From positions 310,001-374,000 of the forward strand of contig NZ_FQUT01000003.1 in assembly GCF_900129245.1 (NCBI RefSeq): 64,000 nucleotides of DNA, read 5' to 3'. The stretch is from Chryseobacterium arachidis. GTDB lineage: Bacteria; Bacteroidota; Bacteroidia; Flavobacteriales; Weeksellaceae. Positions within the stretch are counted from its first letter, which is position 1, and each line of letters begins with the position of its first letter. Of the stretch, positions 9,813 to 18,791 are shown in pieces. The notes below the pieces were generated by a model. The model worked only from the letters and a program-made list of their open reading frames with translations, was not told where the DNA came from and made no database searches. Position numbers and translations under genes: made by a program.

Positions 9813-12803
9813 TTAAAAGTTAATAACTGTATTAAAACCAATTACCCTTGTTGTAGGATATTGGCTTTGTGATGCAACACCATAAACATTAGATCCACTT
9901 CCTACACTTGTTTCTGGATCCACGTATCCTTTGTTTTCTTTTGAAAATACACGGAATGGATTACGGGCATAAACACCAAAAGTAAGCCCCTCAATACCAA
10001 TACTTTTAGCGGTATCTTTTCCTAATGTATAATTAATACCTAATTCTCGAACTTTAAATGCTGTTGCATCAATTACAAAGTTTTCAGCTATATTTTGGTA
10101 AACACCTCCATAATATGATGGTAAGTCAGCATAAGATGTACCTCCCGATTTTATAGATGTATTTGCAACATACTGCCCTGCAGAATTTAAATAAACCGAA
10201 TTTGGAATAACATACCCTCCTTGAGTTCTATCAAATTCAGCAGAGGATTCTAAATATCCGCCCCAAGCAAGTCTTTGCATAGATTCAGCAAAAAGTTTAT
10301 GACCTGTACGGAAATCCATACTTGCATATAACCCCCAATTTTTATATTTCAAATTAGTATTGAAAGTTAAAACATATTTAGGGTTAGCATTTCCCAATTC
10401 AATGAACTTATTACTATATAAAGGATCACCAGTAGCCTGATCAATCACAATTCTACCTTGAGGATCTCTTATATATCCTGTACCTTTTATCACTGGATAT
10501 TTTTCACCTTTAATAGCATAAATTCCCACATTTCCAGCTGAATATAAAGCAACTTCATCTTGACCATCAGGAAGCTCCAATACCTCTTGAGTATCAGCAT
10601 AATACGATGCTCTAAGATCCCATCTGAAATCACTCGTTTTAATAGGGGTTGCTCCCAATTCTATTTCAATACCTCTCGAACGTATTTGCCCTACATTAAT
10701 CCTTTTAAAATTAATACCAGAAGCACTTGAAGTAGTCTGGAAAGTAATTAGATCTTTTGTGTCATTTTGAAAAGCATTAACATCTAATGTTAATCTATCT
10801 TTAAAAAAACCTAATCCTAAGTTAAATTCAACAGATGTAATAAATTGAGGCTTTACATCAAAAGCCGTAGGACTTGCGTTATTTACAAAACTAAGAGGCC
10901 CTGAGGCATAAGGATATCCCGCTCCAAGTACAGCTGTGTCTTCAATAGAATAAGCTCCAATTGGATCATCACCACCTACTCTAGTCCAAGATCCTTTAAC
11001 TACAAATCTACTCAAAGCCTGCGGATTAACTTCTTTTAGGAAAGCATTTTTAACATTGAATGAAACCCCAAAAGATGGATACCAGTATTGATAATCGCTC
11101 GAGAATGAAGAATTACTATTAAGAAATTTTGAACTCCAATCGCCTCTAATAGTAGCATTAAAGTTTAAATAGTCCTTATAAGCCAAATCTAAGTTACCAA
11201 ATAAACCATTTTTTCTAAATAGTGTTCTAGCGTTGCTTAAGTTATAAGGCTGCGTAGGAGTAGAAACATTCCAAACAGTATAAATTCCAGGAATATTTAG
11301 AATAGATCCTCCAGCACTTGTAATTTTTGTATAATTTTCTTGCGTATTGAATCCAGCTAAAAATTTAAGATTTAAATCACTTGTTAAGTCGTAATCAAAA
11401 TCAACCATAAAATCATTATATATGACTCTACTTATAGAGTTATTTTGAGAATACGCAGAGGTAATAGCAGCCACTCCAGCAATCCCTTCACTCGTCCCAG
11501 AATAAGCATCTCTATATGCTAAACCATCACCCACAACATATTGAACAGATCCATTATCTGAAATTGTAATATGGTCATTTAATTTATATGATAAATTTAC
11601 AGTCCCATTAATAATTGTGGATTTTGAGTTCGCTCTGTTATGTTTAATATGCCAATAAGGATTAGAATAATACATATTCCAAGTATAAGCCCGATCATTA
11701 TTATTAAAGTCTTTCCAAGCTGTTGGGTCGATTTCTGAAGCTGTATGCAGTAATGTGGGATATATATCTCCGTTAGTTTGTTTTGTACTAATAGAAGTTA
11801 TAGTTGCAACACCATCTAAAGTCCATTTATCTTTTTTGAAACCACCTTTAAACATTGCAGTAGTCTTTTTAGATGTATCATCCATTACAATGAACTCTCT
11901 ATCTTGACGTGTAAGAGATAAAGCAGAATAGGCATTCGCATCTCCACTTGCAATAGTTAAACTATTAGTCAAAGCCGTTCCTGTTTGGAAAAAATTCTTT
12001 ACATTATCTTTATCTAAAGGAGCATCTTTAAAATATTTAGAAGCTGTAATGTCATTTAATGGATAATTTCCATTATTACCATTAATTGAAATCTGCCCAT
12101 CTCCATCAACATCATATAGAGGAATGCCTACTGGAAGCTCCTGACCTGCATAAGCAGGATCACTATATGCAGGTCCCCATGCTCCATTTTCTACATGAAT
12201 CCTTTCTCCATACCATCCTTGGCCATATTTCTTCTGTCTAGTAGGAACAAATGCAATATTTTCAAATTCGACCCCACTATTTAATGTAATTCTAACTTTT
12301 TTACCAGATGTTCCTTTTCTTGTTGTAACAATAATAGCACCATTAACACCATCGGATCCATAAAGCGCTGCCGCTTGCATACCTTTAAGAATAGTCTGAG
12401 ATTCTATCATATCTGATGGAAGCTGCTGAAAAATTGCTGCAGTCGATTTAACCCCATCAATTACAATTAGTGGTGTTGTAGATCCTGTTAAAGTTTTAGA
12501 ACTTCTAATTTTAATATCAAATGTTCCATTTACACTAGAATTTGTTTGGCTAATATTTAAACCAGCAACTTTACCAGTCAATGACTGAACAGCATTTTGA
12601 TTATTTGCTTGTGTTAACTCTGCATTATTAATAACGGCTGCAGATGATGTTTGCTGATCAATTTTCTTTTTAATATTCATTGGTCCAGTTATGATGACCT
12701 CAGAAATATCTTGTGTTTTAATTTTAGTTGAATCCTGCGCTTTAACCAAAGCGAAAGACGAAGACACAACCACTAAAAAAACACTTGCTGTTAATTTCTT
12801 CAT
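9813..12803 (-). CDS. SusC/RagA-type TonB-dependent outer-membrane transporter (pair 2)
   Basis: A TonB-dependent barrel of about 996 residues. I place the start at ATG 12803 (MKKLTASVFLVVVSSSFALVKAQ, a clear signal peptide) rather than at the in-frame ATG at 12863, which would add a non-signal leader and overlap the promoter. A TonB-box-like segment QDISEVIITG precedes the plug (DIKIRSSKTLTGSTTPLIVIDG, DGVNGAIIVTTRKG). The barrel ends in NF (GFNTVINF). It has no N-terminal regulatory-like domain. It forms an operon with the SusD at 8170-9798 and is divergent from rnhB. Confidence 0.95.
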   Translation of the reverse strand: MKKLTASVFLVVVSSSFALVKAQDSTKIKTQDISEVIITGPMNIKKKIDQQTSSAAVINNAELTQANNQNAVQSLTGKVAGLNISQTNSSVNGTFDIKIRSSKTLTGSTTPLIVIDGVKSTAAIFQQLPSDMIESQTILKGMQAAALYGSDGVNGAIIVTTRKGTSGKKVRITLNSGVEFENIAFVPTRQKKYGQGWYGERIHVENGAWGPAYSDPAYAGQELPVGIPLYDVDGDGQISINGNNGNYPLNDITASKYFKDAPLDKDNVKNFFQTGTALTNSLTIASGDANAYSALSLTRQDREFIVMDDTSKKTTAMFKGGFKKDKWTLDGVATITSISTKQTNGDIYPTLLHTASEIDPTAWKDFNNNDRAYTWNMYYSNPYWHIKHNRANSKSTIINGTVNLSYKLNDHITISDNGSVQYVVGDGLAYRDAYSGTSEGIAGVAAITSAYSQNNSISRVIYNDFMVDFDYDLTSDLNLKFLAGFNTQENYTKITSAGGSILNIPGIYTVWNVSTPTQPYNLSNARTLFRKNGLFGNLDLAYKDYLNFNATIRGDWSSKFLNSNSSFSSDYQYWYPSFGVSFNVKNAFLKEVNPQALSRFVVKGSWTRVGGDDPIGAYSIEDTAVLGAGYPYASGPLSFVNNASPTAFDVKPQFITSVEFNLGLGFFKDRLTLDVNAFQNDTKDLITFQTTSSASGINFKRINVGQIRSRGIEIELGATPIKTSDFRWDLRASYYADTQEVLELPDGQDEVALYSAGNVGIYAIKGEKYPVIKGTGYIRDPQGRIVIDQATGDPLYSNKFIELGNANPKYVLTFNTNLKYKNWGLYASMDFRTGHKLFAESMQRLAWGGYLESSAEFDRTQGGYVIPNSVYLNSAGQYVANTSIKSGGTSYADLPSYYGGVYQNIAENFVIDATAFKVRELGINYTLGKDTAKSIGIEGLTFGVYARNPFRVFSKENKGYVDPETSVGSGSNVYGVASQSQYPTTRVIGFNTVINF

Positions 12804-12832
12804 ATTTAAATTGATTATTTTTTTATTATTTG

Positions 12833-12864
12833 CAAATATGTAAAACTTTCTTAAAGTAACCAAA
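12833..12864 (-). promoter_or_regulatory. Promoter of SusC-SusD pair 2
   Basis: On the minus strand TTTG (12861-12864), a 20-base spacer and CATATTTG (12833-12840), one mismatch from TAnnTTTG, lie 29 bases before the chosen ATG. The 17-base core TTTAAGAAAGTTTTACA is identical to that of the pair 1 promoter, which suggests shared control. Confidence 0.65.
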
Positions 12865-12922
12865 TATTTTGTTAAAAATCTTTAATATTGCATGTTTTTA
12901 TGTTTTGATTAGCAGGATAATT

Positions 12923-13507
12923 ATGGATTTAATAAAAAAATGGTCGATTTTTTATGTTGAAGCAGGGTGCGATGAGGTTGGTAGAGGCTGCTTATGTGGG
13001 CCTGTAGTAGCAGCGGCAGTCATTTTGGATGAAAATTTTAACCAAAATTTAGTTAACGATTCAAAAAAGCTAAATTTTAAAACCAGAATGGATCTGGATA
13101 ACTATATAAAAGACAATGTAAAAGAATATGCAATTGCCGAATTGCCGGCAGAATTTATAGATGAGCATAATATTTTAAATGCGAGCATTCATGCCATGCA
13201 CCAGGCACTTGATAAGCTGGAAATCCGCCCGGAATTGATATTGGTCGACGGAAACAGATTTCATCCTTATAATTTCATTCCACATGAATGTATCGTTAAA
13301 GGAGATTCAAAAGTATTATCGATTGCTGCCGCTTCAATTTTGGCAAAAAATTACCGAGACAGATTAATGATTGAACTTCACGAAGAACATCCGGAATATG
13401 GCTGGAACACAAACTTTGGGTATGCCACAAAAAAACACCAGGAAGCTTTAATTAAATTGGGTCCGACAAAATATCATCGTCAGTCATTCAGGCTAAAATA
13501 TGATTAA
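12923..13507 (+). CDS. rnhB: Ribonuclease HII
   Basis: This cytoplasmic enzyme cuts RNA in RNA-DNA hybrids and removes misincorporated ribonucleotides. I chose ATG 12923 (MDLIKKWSIFYVEAG), because the longer in-frame start at 12869 adds a residue stretch not seen in the family and runs into the divergent promoter. The 194-residue product has the signature CDEVGRGCLCGPVVAAAV with the first metal-binding Asp and Glu, NDSKKL, ILVDGN, KGDSKVLSIAAASILAK and the C-terminal GYATKKHQEAL. The catalytic carboxylates of the family are all present. It is a single gene, convergent with yidC across a bidirectional terminator. Confidence 0.95.
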   Translation: MDLIKKWSIFYVEAGCDEVGRGCLCGPVVAAAVILDENFNQNLVNDSKKLNFKTRMDLDNYIKDNVKEYAIAELPAEFIDEHNILNASIHAMHQALDKLEIRPELILVDGNRFHPYNFIPHECIVKGDSKVLSIAAASILAKNYRDRLMIELHEEHPEYGWNTNFGYATKKHQEALIKLGPTKYHRQSFRLKYD

Positions 13508-13555
13508 AATTTAAATTTCTTTTTCATAATTCTTATTTCTTATTATATGTACAAA

Positions 13556-13586
13556 TAAAAAAGAGAAGCAATTTGCCTCTCTTTTA
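13556..13586. terminator. Bidirectional terminator between rnhB and yidC
   Basis: AAAAGAGA...TCTCTTTT inverted repeat (arms at about 13558-13565 and 13577-13585, with an inner GCAA/TTGC pairing), T-rich on both strands. It serves the convergent ends of rnhB and yidC. Confidence 0.75.
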
Positions 13587-13601
13587 TTGTATAAAAATAA
13601 T

Positions 13602-15398
13602 TTACTTTTTCTTTCTCTGTTGCTGTTGTACATTCTGCTGCTCCTGAGCTTTCTCCATCATTTCTCTCATACGTTTTTGGAACTTCCCTTCTGCTTTTGG
13701 CTTTTCTTTATTCGCCTGAATCTGAGCATGGATTTTCTTTTCATCTAAAATCAGATATTTAATCACTAATATAATTAAGATATTAATTGCATTCGATACA
13801 AAATAATACCAGGAAAGACCGGAAGCAGAAGTATTCAGGAAGAATAGGAATGTAATCGGGAAAATATACATCAGTACTTTCATGTTTGGCATTCCTTCCT
13901 GTTGTGGCTGCTGCATGTTTCCTGAGGTCATTACAGTATAAATTAAAATTACAATCGTACATGCAATCGCGAAAATACTTAAGTGATCTCCCAAGAAAGG
14001 AACTTTGAATGGCAGTTTAATCAAATCATCATATGCCGTCAAATCTTTTGCAAACCAGAATCCTTTACCTCTTAAATCAATAAAATTCGGGAAGAAACGG
14101 AACAGTGCATAGAAAATAGGAATTTGTACCAACGCAGGCAAACATCCTGCCATCTGATTAACACCCGCTTTTCTGTAAACCTCCATTGTTGCCTGCTGCT
14201 TTTTCATAGGATCTGCATCCTTAAATTTAGCATTGACTTCATCAATTTCCGGACGGATTACTCTCATCATTGCACTCAATTTATGTTGTTTGTACATAAT
14301 TGGTGATAAGATCAATTTAACCAAGATCGTTAATAAGAAAATTGCCCAACCTGCAGTTAATCCCCAAGAAGCAATAAAATTATAAATAGGAATAAAGAAT
14401 CCTCTGTTCATCCATCCGATGAAAGACCAGCCTAATGGTAAAATTTCGTCGAAGTTTTTATCGTAAGATTTTAATAAAGGTAAATCCAAAGGCATGAAGT
14501 ACCAGGTAAAATCCTGATTCAGTTCGCTTCCTGTCATTTGAACAAAACCTTCATAGTTTAGTTTTTTCAAATATTCACCTTCTTCTACTGTTTCCTGATT
14601 TCCTTTACTTTGTGTAAATCCTGTTTTAGACTCAATAACAGAAGCAAAAAACTGTTGTTTTACACCGATCCAGTTCAGTGTTTCTTTATCTTCCTCCATT
14701 GTGGTTCTTCCATCATAATCATAATCTTTATAATTATTAAAAGCATATGAGAATTCTGAGTGAGACTGCTCCTGAGCTCTACCTTTTTCAAGGTTTCTTA
14801 CGTTGTAATCCCAGATGAAATCTGCTTTATTATCAGCCGTAATTTTTGCAAGCCCCTGAGTTCTTACTTTAAAATCTAAGGTATATTTTGGAAGTAATGT
14901 ATAAATGAATTGAATAACAGCTCCGTTATAATTAGCCGTCATGGTTACTGCATTTCCGTTGACAGTCGGAGCAAAAACTAAATCTTTAGTATTGATCACT
15001 TTTCCAGTTTTATCCTTAAACTGGAAACCGTAGTTTGAATTGTTTTTTGTGATCAGGTACAACGGAAGGTCTGCATTATCCGTTTTGTGATCGTATGCTT
15101 TGTATTCCGCAAGTTCTACTTTAGAAACCTGACCACCCAAGCTTGCAAATTCCACTTTCAATTCTTTGTTAGAAAGATTTGCAGTCTGAATGGCATTCGG
15201 AGTTACATTTGGATTGATATTGCTTGCCTGAGTTTGTTTTACAGTATTTTTTGCCTGTTCGGTTTTCTGTTGCTGAGCTTTTACTGCATCTTCTTTCGAT
15301 TGCTTGTTTTGGAAATAAAACATGAAACCAAAAAGAACCAAACATAAAACCGCAAAACTAATAATCTGACTTTTATCGAGTCCGTTGTTCTGTTGCAT
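13602..15398 (-). CDS. yidC: Membrane protein insertase YidC
   Basis: A 598-residue inner-membrane insertase and chaperone for Sec-dependent and Sec-independent membrane proteins. Residue 1 is the ATG at 15398. An N-terminal membrane anchor (about 10-28, FAVLCLVLFGFMFYF) is followed by a low-complexity Q/T linker, the large periplasmic beta-supersandwich domain (about 70-330) and the C-terminal 60KD_IMP core with five membrane spans. The cytoplasmic hairpin (KLSAMMRVIRPEIDEVNAKF) and the GCLPALVQIPIFYALFRFF segment are diagnostic. The C-terminus is a basic, glutamine-rich tail (QQQQRKKK), probably contacting the ribosome. It lies downstream of pyrG, a common order in this phylum, but has its own promoter. 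Confidence 0.97.
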   Translation of the reverse strand: MQQNNGLDKSQIISFAVLCLVLFGFMFYFQNKQSKEDAVKAQQQKTEQAKNTVKQTQASNINPNVTPNAIQTANLSNKELKVEFASLGGQVSKVELAEYKAYDHKTDNADLPLYLITKNNSNYGFQFKDKTGKVINTKDLVFAPTVNGNAVTMTANYNGAVIQFIYTLLPKYTLDFKVRTQGLAKITADNKADFIWDYNVRNLEKGRAQEQSHSEFSYAFNNYKDYDYDGRTTMEEDKETLNWIGVKQQFFASVIESKTGFTQSKGNQETVEEGEYLKKLNYEGFVQMTGSELNQDFTWYFMPLDLPLLKSYDKNFDEILPLGWSFIGWMNRGFFIPIYNFIASWGLTAGWAIFLLTILVKLILSPIMYKQHKLSAMMRVIRPEIDEVNAKFKDADPMKKQQATMEVYRKAGVNQMAGCLPALVQIPIFYALFRFFPNFIDLRGKGFWFAKDLTAYDDLIKLPFKVPFLGDHLSIFAIACTIVILIYTVMTSGNMQQPQQEGMPNMKVLMYIFPITFLFFLNTSASGLSWYYFVSNAINILIILVIKYLILDEKKIHAQIQANKEKPKAEGKFQKRMREMMEKAQEQQNVQQQQRKKK

Positions 15399-15435
15399 TT
15401 TATCTTAATTAAAATTTTTAACTTTTATCTGTACA

Positions 15436-15466
15436 TAAATATATGTACGTAATTCGAGTCGACAAA
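15436..15466 (-). promoter_or_regulatory. Promoter of yidC, overlapping an inverted repeat
   Basis: On the minus strand TTTG (15463-15466), a 19-base spacer and TATATTTA (15436-15443) lie 38 bases before the yidC ATG. The -7 box sits inside an inverted repeat, GTACATA....TATGTAC, at 15431-15448, which could be an operator. Confidence 0.55.
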
Positions 15467-15514
15467 AATACTGTTTTTTTATCAAAACTCTATACTATAA
15501 TATGTTACTATATA

Positions 15515-15550
15515 ATAAACTCAGGCTGAGAATAATCAGTCTGAGTTTAT
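15515..15550 (-). terminator. Hairpin between pyrG and yidC
   Basis: Stem TAAACTCAGxCTGA / TCAGxCTGAGTTTA with loop GAATAA and one internal G/T mismatch. The T-tract after it on the minus strand is weak (TTTATTATA), so it may be an attenuating or processing hairpin rather than a full terminator. Confidence 0.55.
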
Positions 15551-15631
15551 GTATGACGTTTGTAGTATTTAAATTACTTTATATTCGTTTAAACCCATAA
15601 GATTTAAACCTTAAAGGTTTAATAATTTATG

Positions 15632-17239
15632 CTATTTCCCTGAACAAGCCTTAATAAAAGCTCTGAATAAAGGATGCGGTGTTGCTACCGTACTCTTATA
15701 TTCCGGATGGTATTGTACACCCACGTAGAACGGATGATCCGGCATTTCCAAGGCTTCCACCAAACCTGTTTCAGGGTTTGTACCTGTTGCTAAGAAACCG
15801 TTTTTCTCGAATTCACCGATATAGTCACTGTTGAATTCATATCTGTGACGGTGTCTTTCCGTGATATTTTTTGCTCCGTAGATATCGTTTAATTTAGAAC
15901 CGTTTTTCAAAGAACATTTCCAAGCCCCAAGACGCATTGTTCCTCCTTTGTCTACTACGTTTTTCTGCTCTTCCATTAATGAAATTACAGGATGTTCCGT
16001 AGATGTATCAAATTCCATTGAGTTGGCTTTAGAATATCCTAAAACATTTCTGGCAAATTCAACAGTCATGATCTGCATTCCCAAACAAATTCCCAACATC
16101 GGAACTTTATTTTCTCTTGCATATTGTGCAGTAAGAACTTTACCTTCGATTCCTCTGTCGCCAAAACCTGGAGCAACAAGGATTCCGCTAACACCAGCTA
16201 GAGTTTCTTTAATATTTTCACTCGTCAAATCTCCACTGTACACCCATCTGATTTTCACTTCGGTTTCCAAATCTGCACCTGCATGTTTGAAAGCTTCCGC
16301 AATTGAAATATAAGAATCCTGAAGAGAAACATATTTTCCAACCAATGCAATTTCCACAGATCTTTTAGGGTTCTGGAATTTCTTTAAGAAAGATTTCCAA
16401 TCTTTAAGATCAGCTTCCTTATCACTTTTCAGATCCAATTCTTTAAGAACCACATCGTCAAAATTTTGCTTTTGAAGATACATCGGTACTTCATAGATCG
16501 TTTCCAAATCTTTACATTCAATGACATTATCTAAAGGAACGTTACAGAACTGAGCCAATTTCGCTCTCTGATCCTTCGGAATTTTATGCTCCGTTCTACA
16601 AACTAAAACATCCGCCATAATTCCACTTTCCATTAACTGACGAACAGAATGCTGAGAAGGTTTTGTTTTTAATTCTCCACTTGAAGCCAGATAAGGCAGT
16701 AATGTCAAGTGAATCACCATAGAATTTTTTTCACCCAATTCCCACTTCAACTGACGAACAGTTTCGATGTAAGGTAAAGATTCGATATCTCCCACAGTTC
16801 CTCCGATCTCAGTAATAATGATATCGTAGTTCTGTTTCGATAAAATTTTAATTCTGCGTTTGATTTCGTTCGTAATATGAGGAATTACCTGAACCGTTTT
16901 TCCAAGGAAATCTCCTTTTCTTTCTTTTTCGATTACAGTCTGGTAAATTTTTCCTGTTGTAACGTTGTTGTTTTGGGAAGTCGGAGCATCAAGATAACGC
17001 TCATAGTGTCCTAAATCCAGATCCGTCTCCGCGCCATCTTCGGTTACATAGCATTCTCCGTGCTCATAAGGATTCAAAGTTCCCGGATCAATATTAATAT
17101 AAGGATCAAGCTTTTGAATGGTTACGTTGAAGCCACGTGATTTTAGTAGAAGTCCAAGAGAAGCTGAAACGATTCCCTTTCCCAAAGATGAAGTTACACC
17201 TCCTGTCACAAAGATGTACTTTGTATTCTTTTTACTCAT
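15632..17239 (-). CDS. pyrG: CTP synthase
   Basis: This enzyme makes CTP from UTP, ATP and glutamine, the last step of pyrimidine nucleotide synthesis. The start is ATG 17239 (MSKKNTKYIFVTGGV), giving 535 residues, the usual length. The in-frame ATG at 17317 would add a hydrophobic leader foreign to the family. The synthetase domain shows GGVTSSLGKGIVSASLG (P-loop) and DPYINIDPGTLNPYEHGE. The glutaminase domain shows GICLGMQIMTVEF with the nucleophile cysteine and VQYHPEYKS with the His-Glu pair. CTP is also the substrate of the CdsA-like enzyme in the divergent operon. Confidence 0.97.
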   Translation of the reverse strand: MSKKNTKYIFVTGGVTSSLGKGIVSASLGLLLKSRGFNVTIQKLDPYINIDPGTLNPYEHGECYVTEDGAETDLDLGHYERYLDAPTSQNNNVTTGKIYQTVIEKERKGDFLGKTVQVIPHITNEIKRRIKILSKQNYDIIITEIGGTVGDIESLPYIETVRQLKWELGEKNSMVIHLTLLPYLASSGELKTKPSQHSVRQLMESGIMADVLVCRTEHKIPKDQRAKLAQFCNVPLDNVIECKDLETIYEVPMYLQKQNFDDVVLKELDLKSDKEADLKDWKSFLKKFQNPKRSVEIALVGKYVSLQDSYISIAEAFKHAGADLETEVKIRWVYSGDLTSENIKETLAGVSGILVAPGFGDRGIEGKVLTAQYARENKVPMLGICLGMQIMTVEFARNVLGYSKANSMEFDTSTEHPVISLMEEQKNVVDKGGTMRLGAWKCSLKNGSKLNDIYGAKNITERHRHRYEFNSDYIGEFEKNGFLATGTNPETGLVEALEMPDHPFYVGVQYHPEYKSTVATPHPLFRAFIKACSGK

Positions 17240-17254
17240 TAGATTAGGTTTGTG

Positions 17255-17285
17255 CAAAGTTAGGGGAAAAAGAAATACAAAGCAA
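17255..17285 (-). promoter_or_regulatory. Promoter of pyrG
   Basis: On the minus strand TTG (17283-17285), 20 bases and TAACTTTG (17255-17262, perfect TAnnTTTG) lie 15 bases before the chosen ATG. The position supports the shorter pyrG start, since the longer reading would place the promoter inside the gene. Confidence 0.55.
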
Positions 17286-17332
17286 TTTTTTAGATTTATC
17301 AATTTTAGAAATAACAAAAATATCTTCTGAAA

Positions 17333-17359
17333 TTTGATCCGTAATTTTATTTATATTTG
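17333..17359 (+). promoter_or_regulatory. Candidate promoter of the six-gene lipid operon
   Basis: TATATTTG at 17352-17359 is a perfect -7 element, 33 bases before the ATG at 17393. TTTG at 17333-17336 is only 15 bases upstream of it, shorter than the usual 17-23, so the -33 assignment is weak. Confidence 0.45.
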
Positions 17360-17392
17360 ATCTTACCAAAATCTGAAAAGCTAATAGACACA

Positions 17393-17992
17393 ATGATTTC
17401 CGTATATAAGCTCAAACCAAAATTTCAACAGCTCCTCACTCCTATTCTATTGTTTCTTCATCGAAATAAAGTTACGGCAAACCAGATTACCGTAAGTTCT
17501 ATTTTGCTTTCTGTAGCAATTGGAATTTTATTCTGGAACGCCGATCATTCAAAATGTTTTTTTCTGAGCCTGCCAGTCGGGTTATTGATAAGAATGGCAT
17601 TGAATGCTTTGGACGGAATGATGGCAAGAAAGTTCAACCAAACCAGCAAATTAGGCGAGATTTTGAATGAAGTTGGTGACATCGTTTCAGACGTGATTAT
17701 CTTTTTTCCTTTATTAAAATTTCAGCCCGAAAGCTTATATTTAATTATTCTTTTCATCATTTTAAGTGTTATTAATGAATTTTCAGGTTTGCTCGGAAAA
17801 GCGGTTGGCAAAGATCGACGTTACGACGGACCAATGGGAAAAAGTGACCGCGCTTTGATGTTAGGTTTATATGGATTATTAATTTTCTTCGGGGTAAATA
17901 TTTCAGGAATTTCCAACTATATTTTCGGCATTATTATCGCTCTTCTTGTCGTCAGTACATTGATAAGATTAAAGAAATCTCTGCATGAATAA
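17393..17992 (+). CDS. CDP-alcohol phosphatidyltransferase, YnbA-like, with altered metal ligands
   Basis: A 199-residue polytopic membrane enzyme of the CDP-alcohol phosphatidyltransferase family, which moves a phosphatidyl group from CDP-diacylglycerol to an alcohol. The family motif is D-x2-DG-x2-AR-x8-G-x3-D-x3-D. Here it reads N71-x2-D74 G75-x2-A78 R79-x8-G88-x3-N92-x3-D96, so the first and third aspartates are both asparagine. About six membrane helices are visible. The start is ATG 17393, because the TTG at 17357 lies inside the -7 box. The stop overlaps the next gene by 8 bases. Length, motif and neighbours match E. coli YnbA as I recall it. The acceptor alcohol is unknown. Confidence 0.85.
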   Translation: MISVYKLKPKFQQLLTPILLFLHRNKVTANQITVSSILLSVAIGILFWNADHSKCFFLSLPVGLLIRMALNALDGMMARKFNQTSKLGEILNEVGDIVSDVIIFFPLLKFQPESLYLIILFIILSVINEFSGLLGKAVGKDRRYDGPMGKSDRALMLGLYGLLIFFGVNISGISNYIFGIIIALLVVSTLIRLKKSLHE

Positions 17993-18788
17993 AGAAGAAA
18001 ATAAATTCGCTGATGTTCCTTTGCGCGTAAAAACATGGATCTACATCATCCTCATTTTTGCCCTTGGAATTTCACATCCTTTTATCATGACAATCTTCGT
18101 TTCATGGATTGCTTTTCAAAGTTTTTTTGAATTTTTAAGATTATTTAAAATCAGTTCAAACCGAATTATTCCATCCATTTTTGTAGGAGTTTCACAATTT
18201 TTGTTGTTGAATTTTTCAAGCCTGGAAAATTATTTTTTGTATAGTTTAGTATTAAGTATAATTGTCCTGATTTATTTTTCATTATTAAAAACTCCTTTTC
18301 AGCAGATTTCAAAAATTGTAATTGCCTTGATTGTCTGCCTTTTTGCTTTTCCACATTTGTATTTTATCAGAGAAAATTTTTCAGGCATTCATTCCATTAT
18401 CTTTATTGTTGTGGTCACAGAATTGAATGATGTTTTTCAATATCTAATGGGAAAATTCTTTGGAAAACATAAAATCACGCCACAAATCAGCCCAAACAAA
18501 ACATTAGAAGGATTTCTTGGAGGAGTTTTTCTGACAATCATTTTAAGCAATATTTTAGGATTTTTTTTATTGAAAACTAACATTTTAGTTAATTCAATTC
18601 TAGGATTAGCATTAGGAATTTCAGGATTTTTCGGAGATCTTTTTATATCTTATTTAAAACGAAAAGCCAGCATCAAAGACACCGGAAAGCTTCTTCCAGG
18701 ACATGGCGGATTATTAGACAGAATGGACAGCTTAATTTTTAATGCTCCCCTATTTTTCTGGTTACTTCCTTATCTTTTAAAGATTTAA
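17985..18788 (+). CDS. CdsA-like phosphatidate cytidylyltransferase, YnbB-like
   Basis: A 267-residue membrane protein of the CTP_transf_1 family, which makes CDP-diacylglycerol from CTP and phosphatidate. The family signature is complete at about residues 222-248: SYLKRKASIKD, then LLPGHGGLLDRMD. About seven or eight hydrophobic helices precede it. It overlaps the phosphatidyltransferase gene by 8 bases and is followed 3 bases later by the patatin-like gene. Its pairing with a transferase suggests that it feeds a dedicated CDP-lipid to that enzyme rather than serving bulk phospholipid synthesis. The housekeeping cdsA is presumably elsewhere, which cannot be checked here. Confidence 0.88.
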   Translation: MNKEENKFADVPLRVKTWIYIILIFALGISHPFIMTIFVSWIAFQSFFEFLRLFKISSNRIIPSIFVGVSQFLLLNFSSLENYFLYSLVLSIIVLIYFSLLKTPFQQISKIVIALIVCLFAFPHLYFIRENFSGIHSIIFIVVVTELNDVFQYLMGKFFGKHKITPQISPNKTLEGFLGGVFLTIILSNILGFFLLKTNILVNSILGLALGISGFFGDLFISYLKRKASIKDTGKLLPGHGGLLDRMDSLIFNAPLFFWLLPYLLKI

Positions 18789-18791
18789 AAA

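Noticed and set aside
12803..12863. Longer start for the second SusC protein (ATG 12863)
   Set aside because: It would place residues with no signal-peptide character first and overlap the promoter shared with the other SusC operon.
17239..17317. Longer start for CTP synthase (ATG 17317)
   Set aside because: It adds 26 residues not found in the family and overlaps the promoter at 17255-17285.
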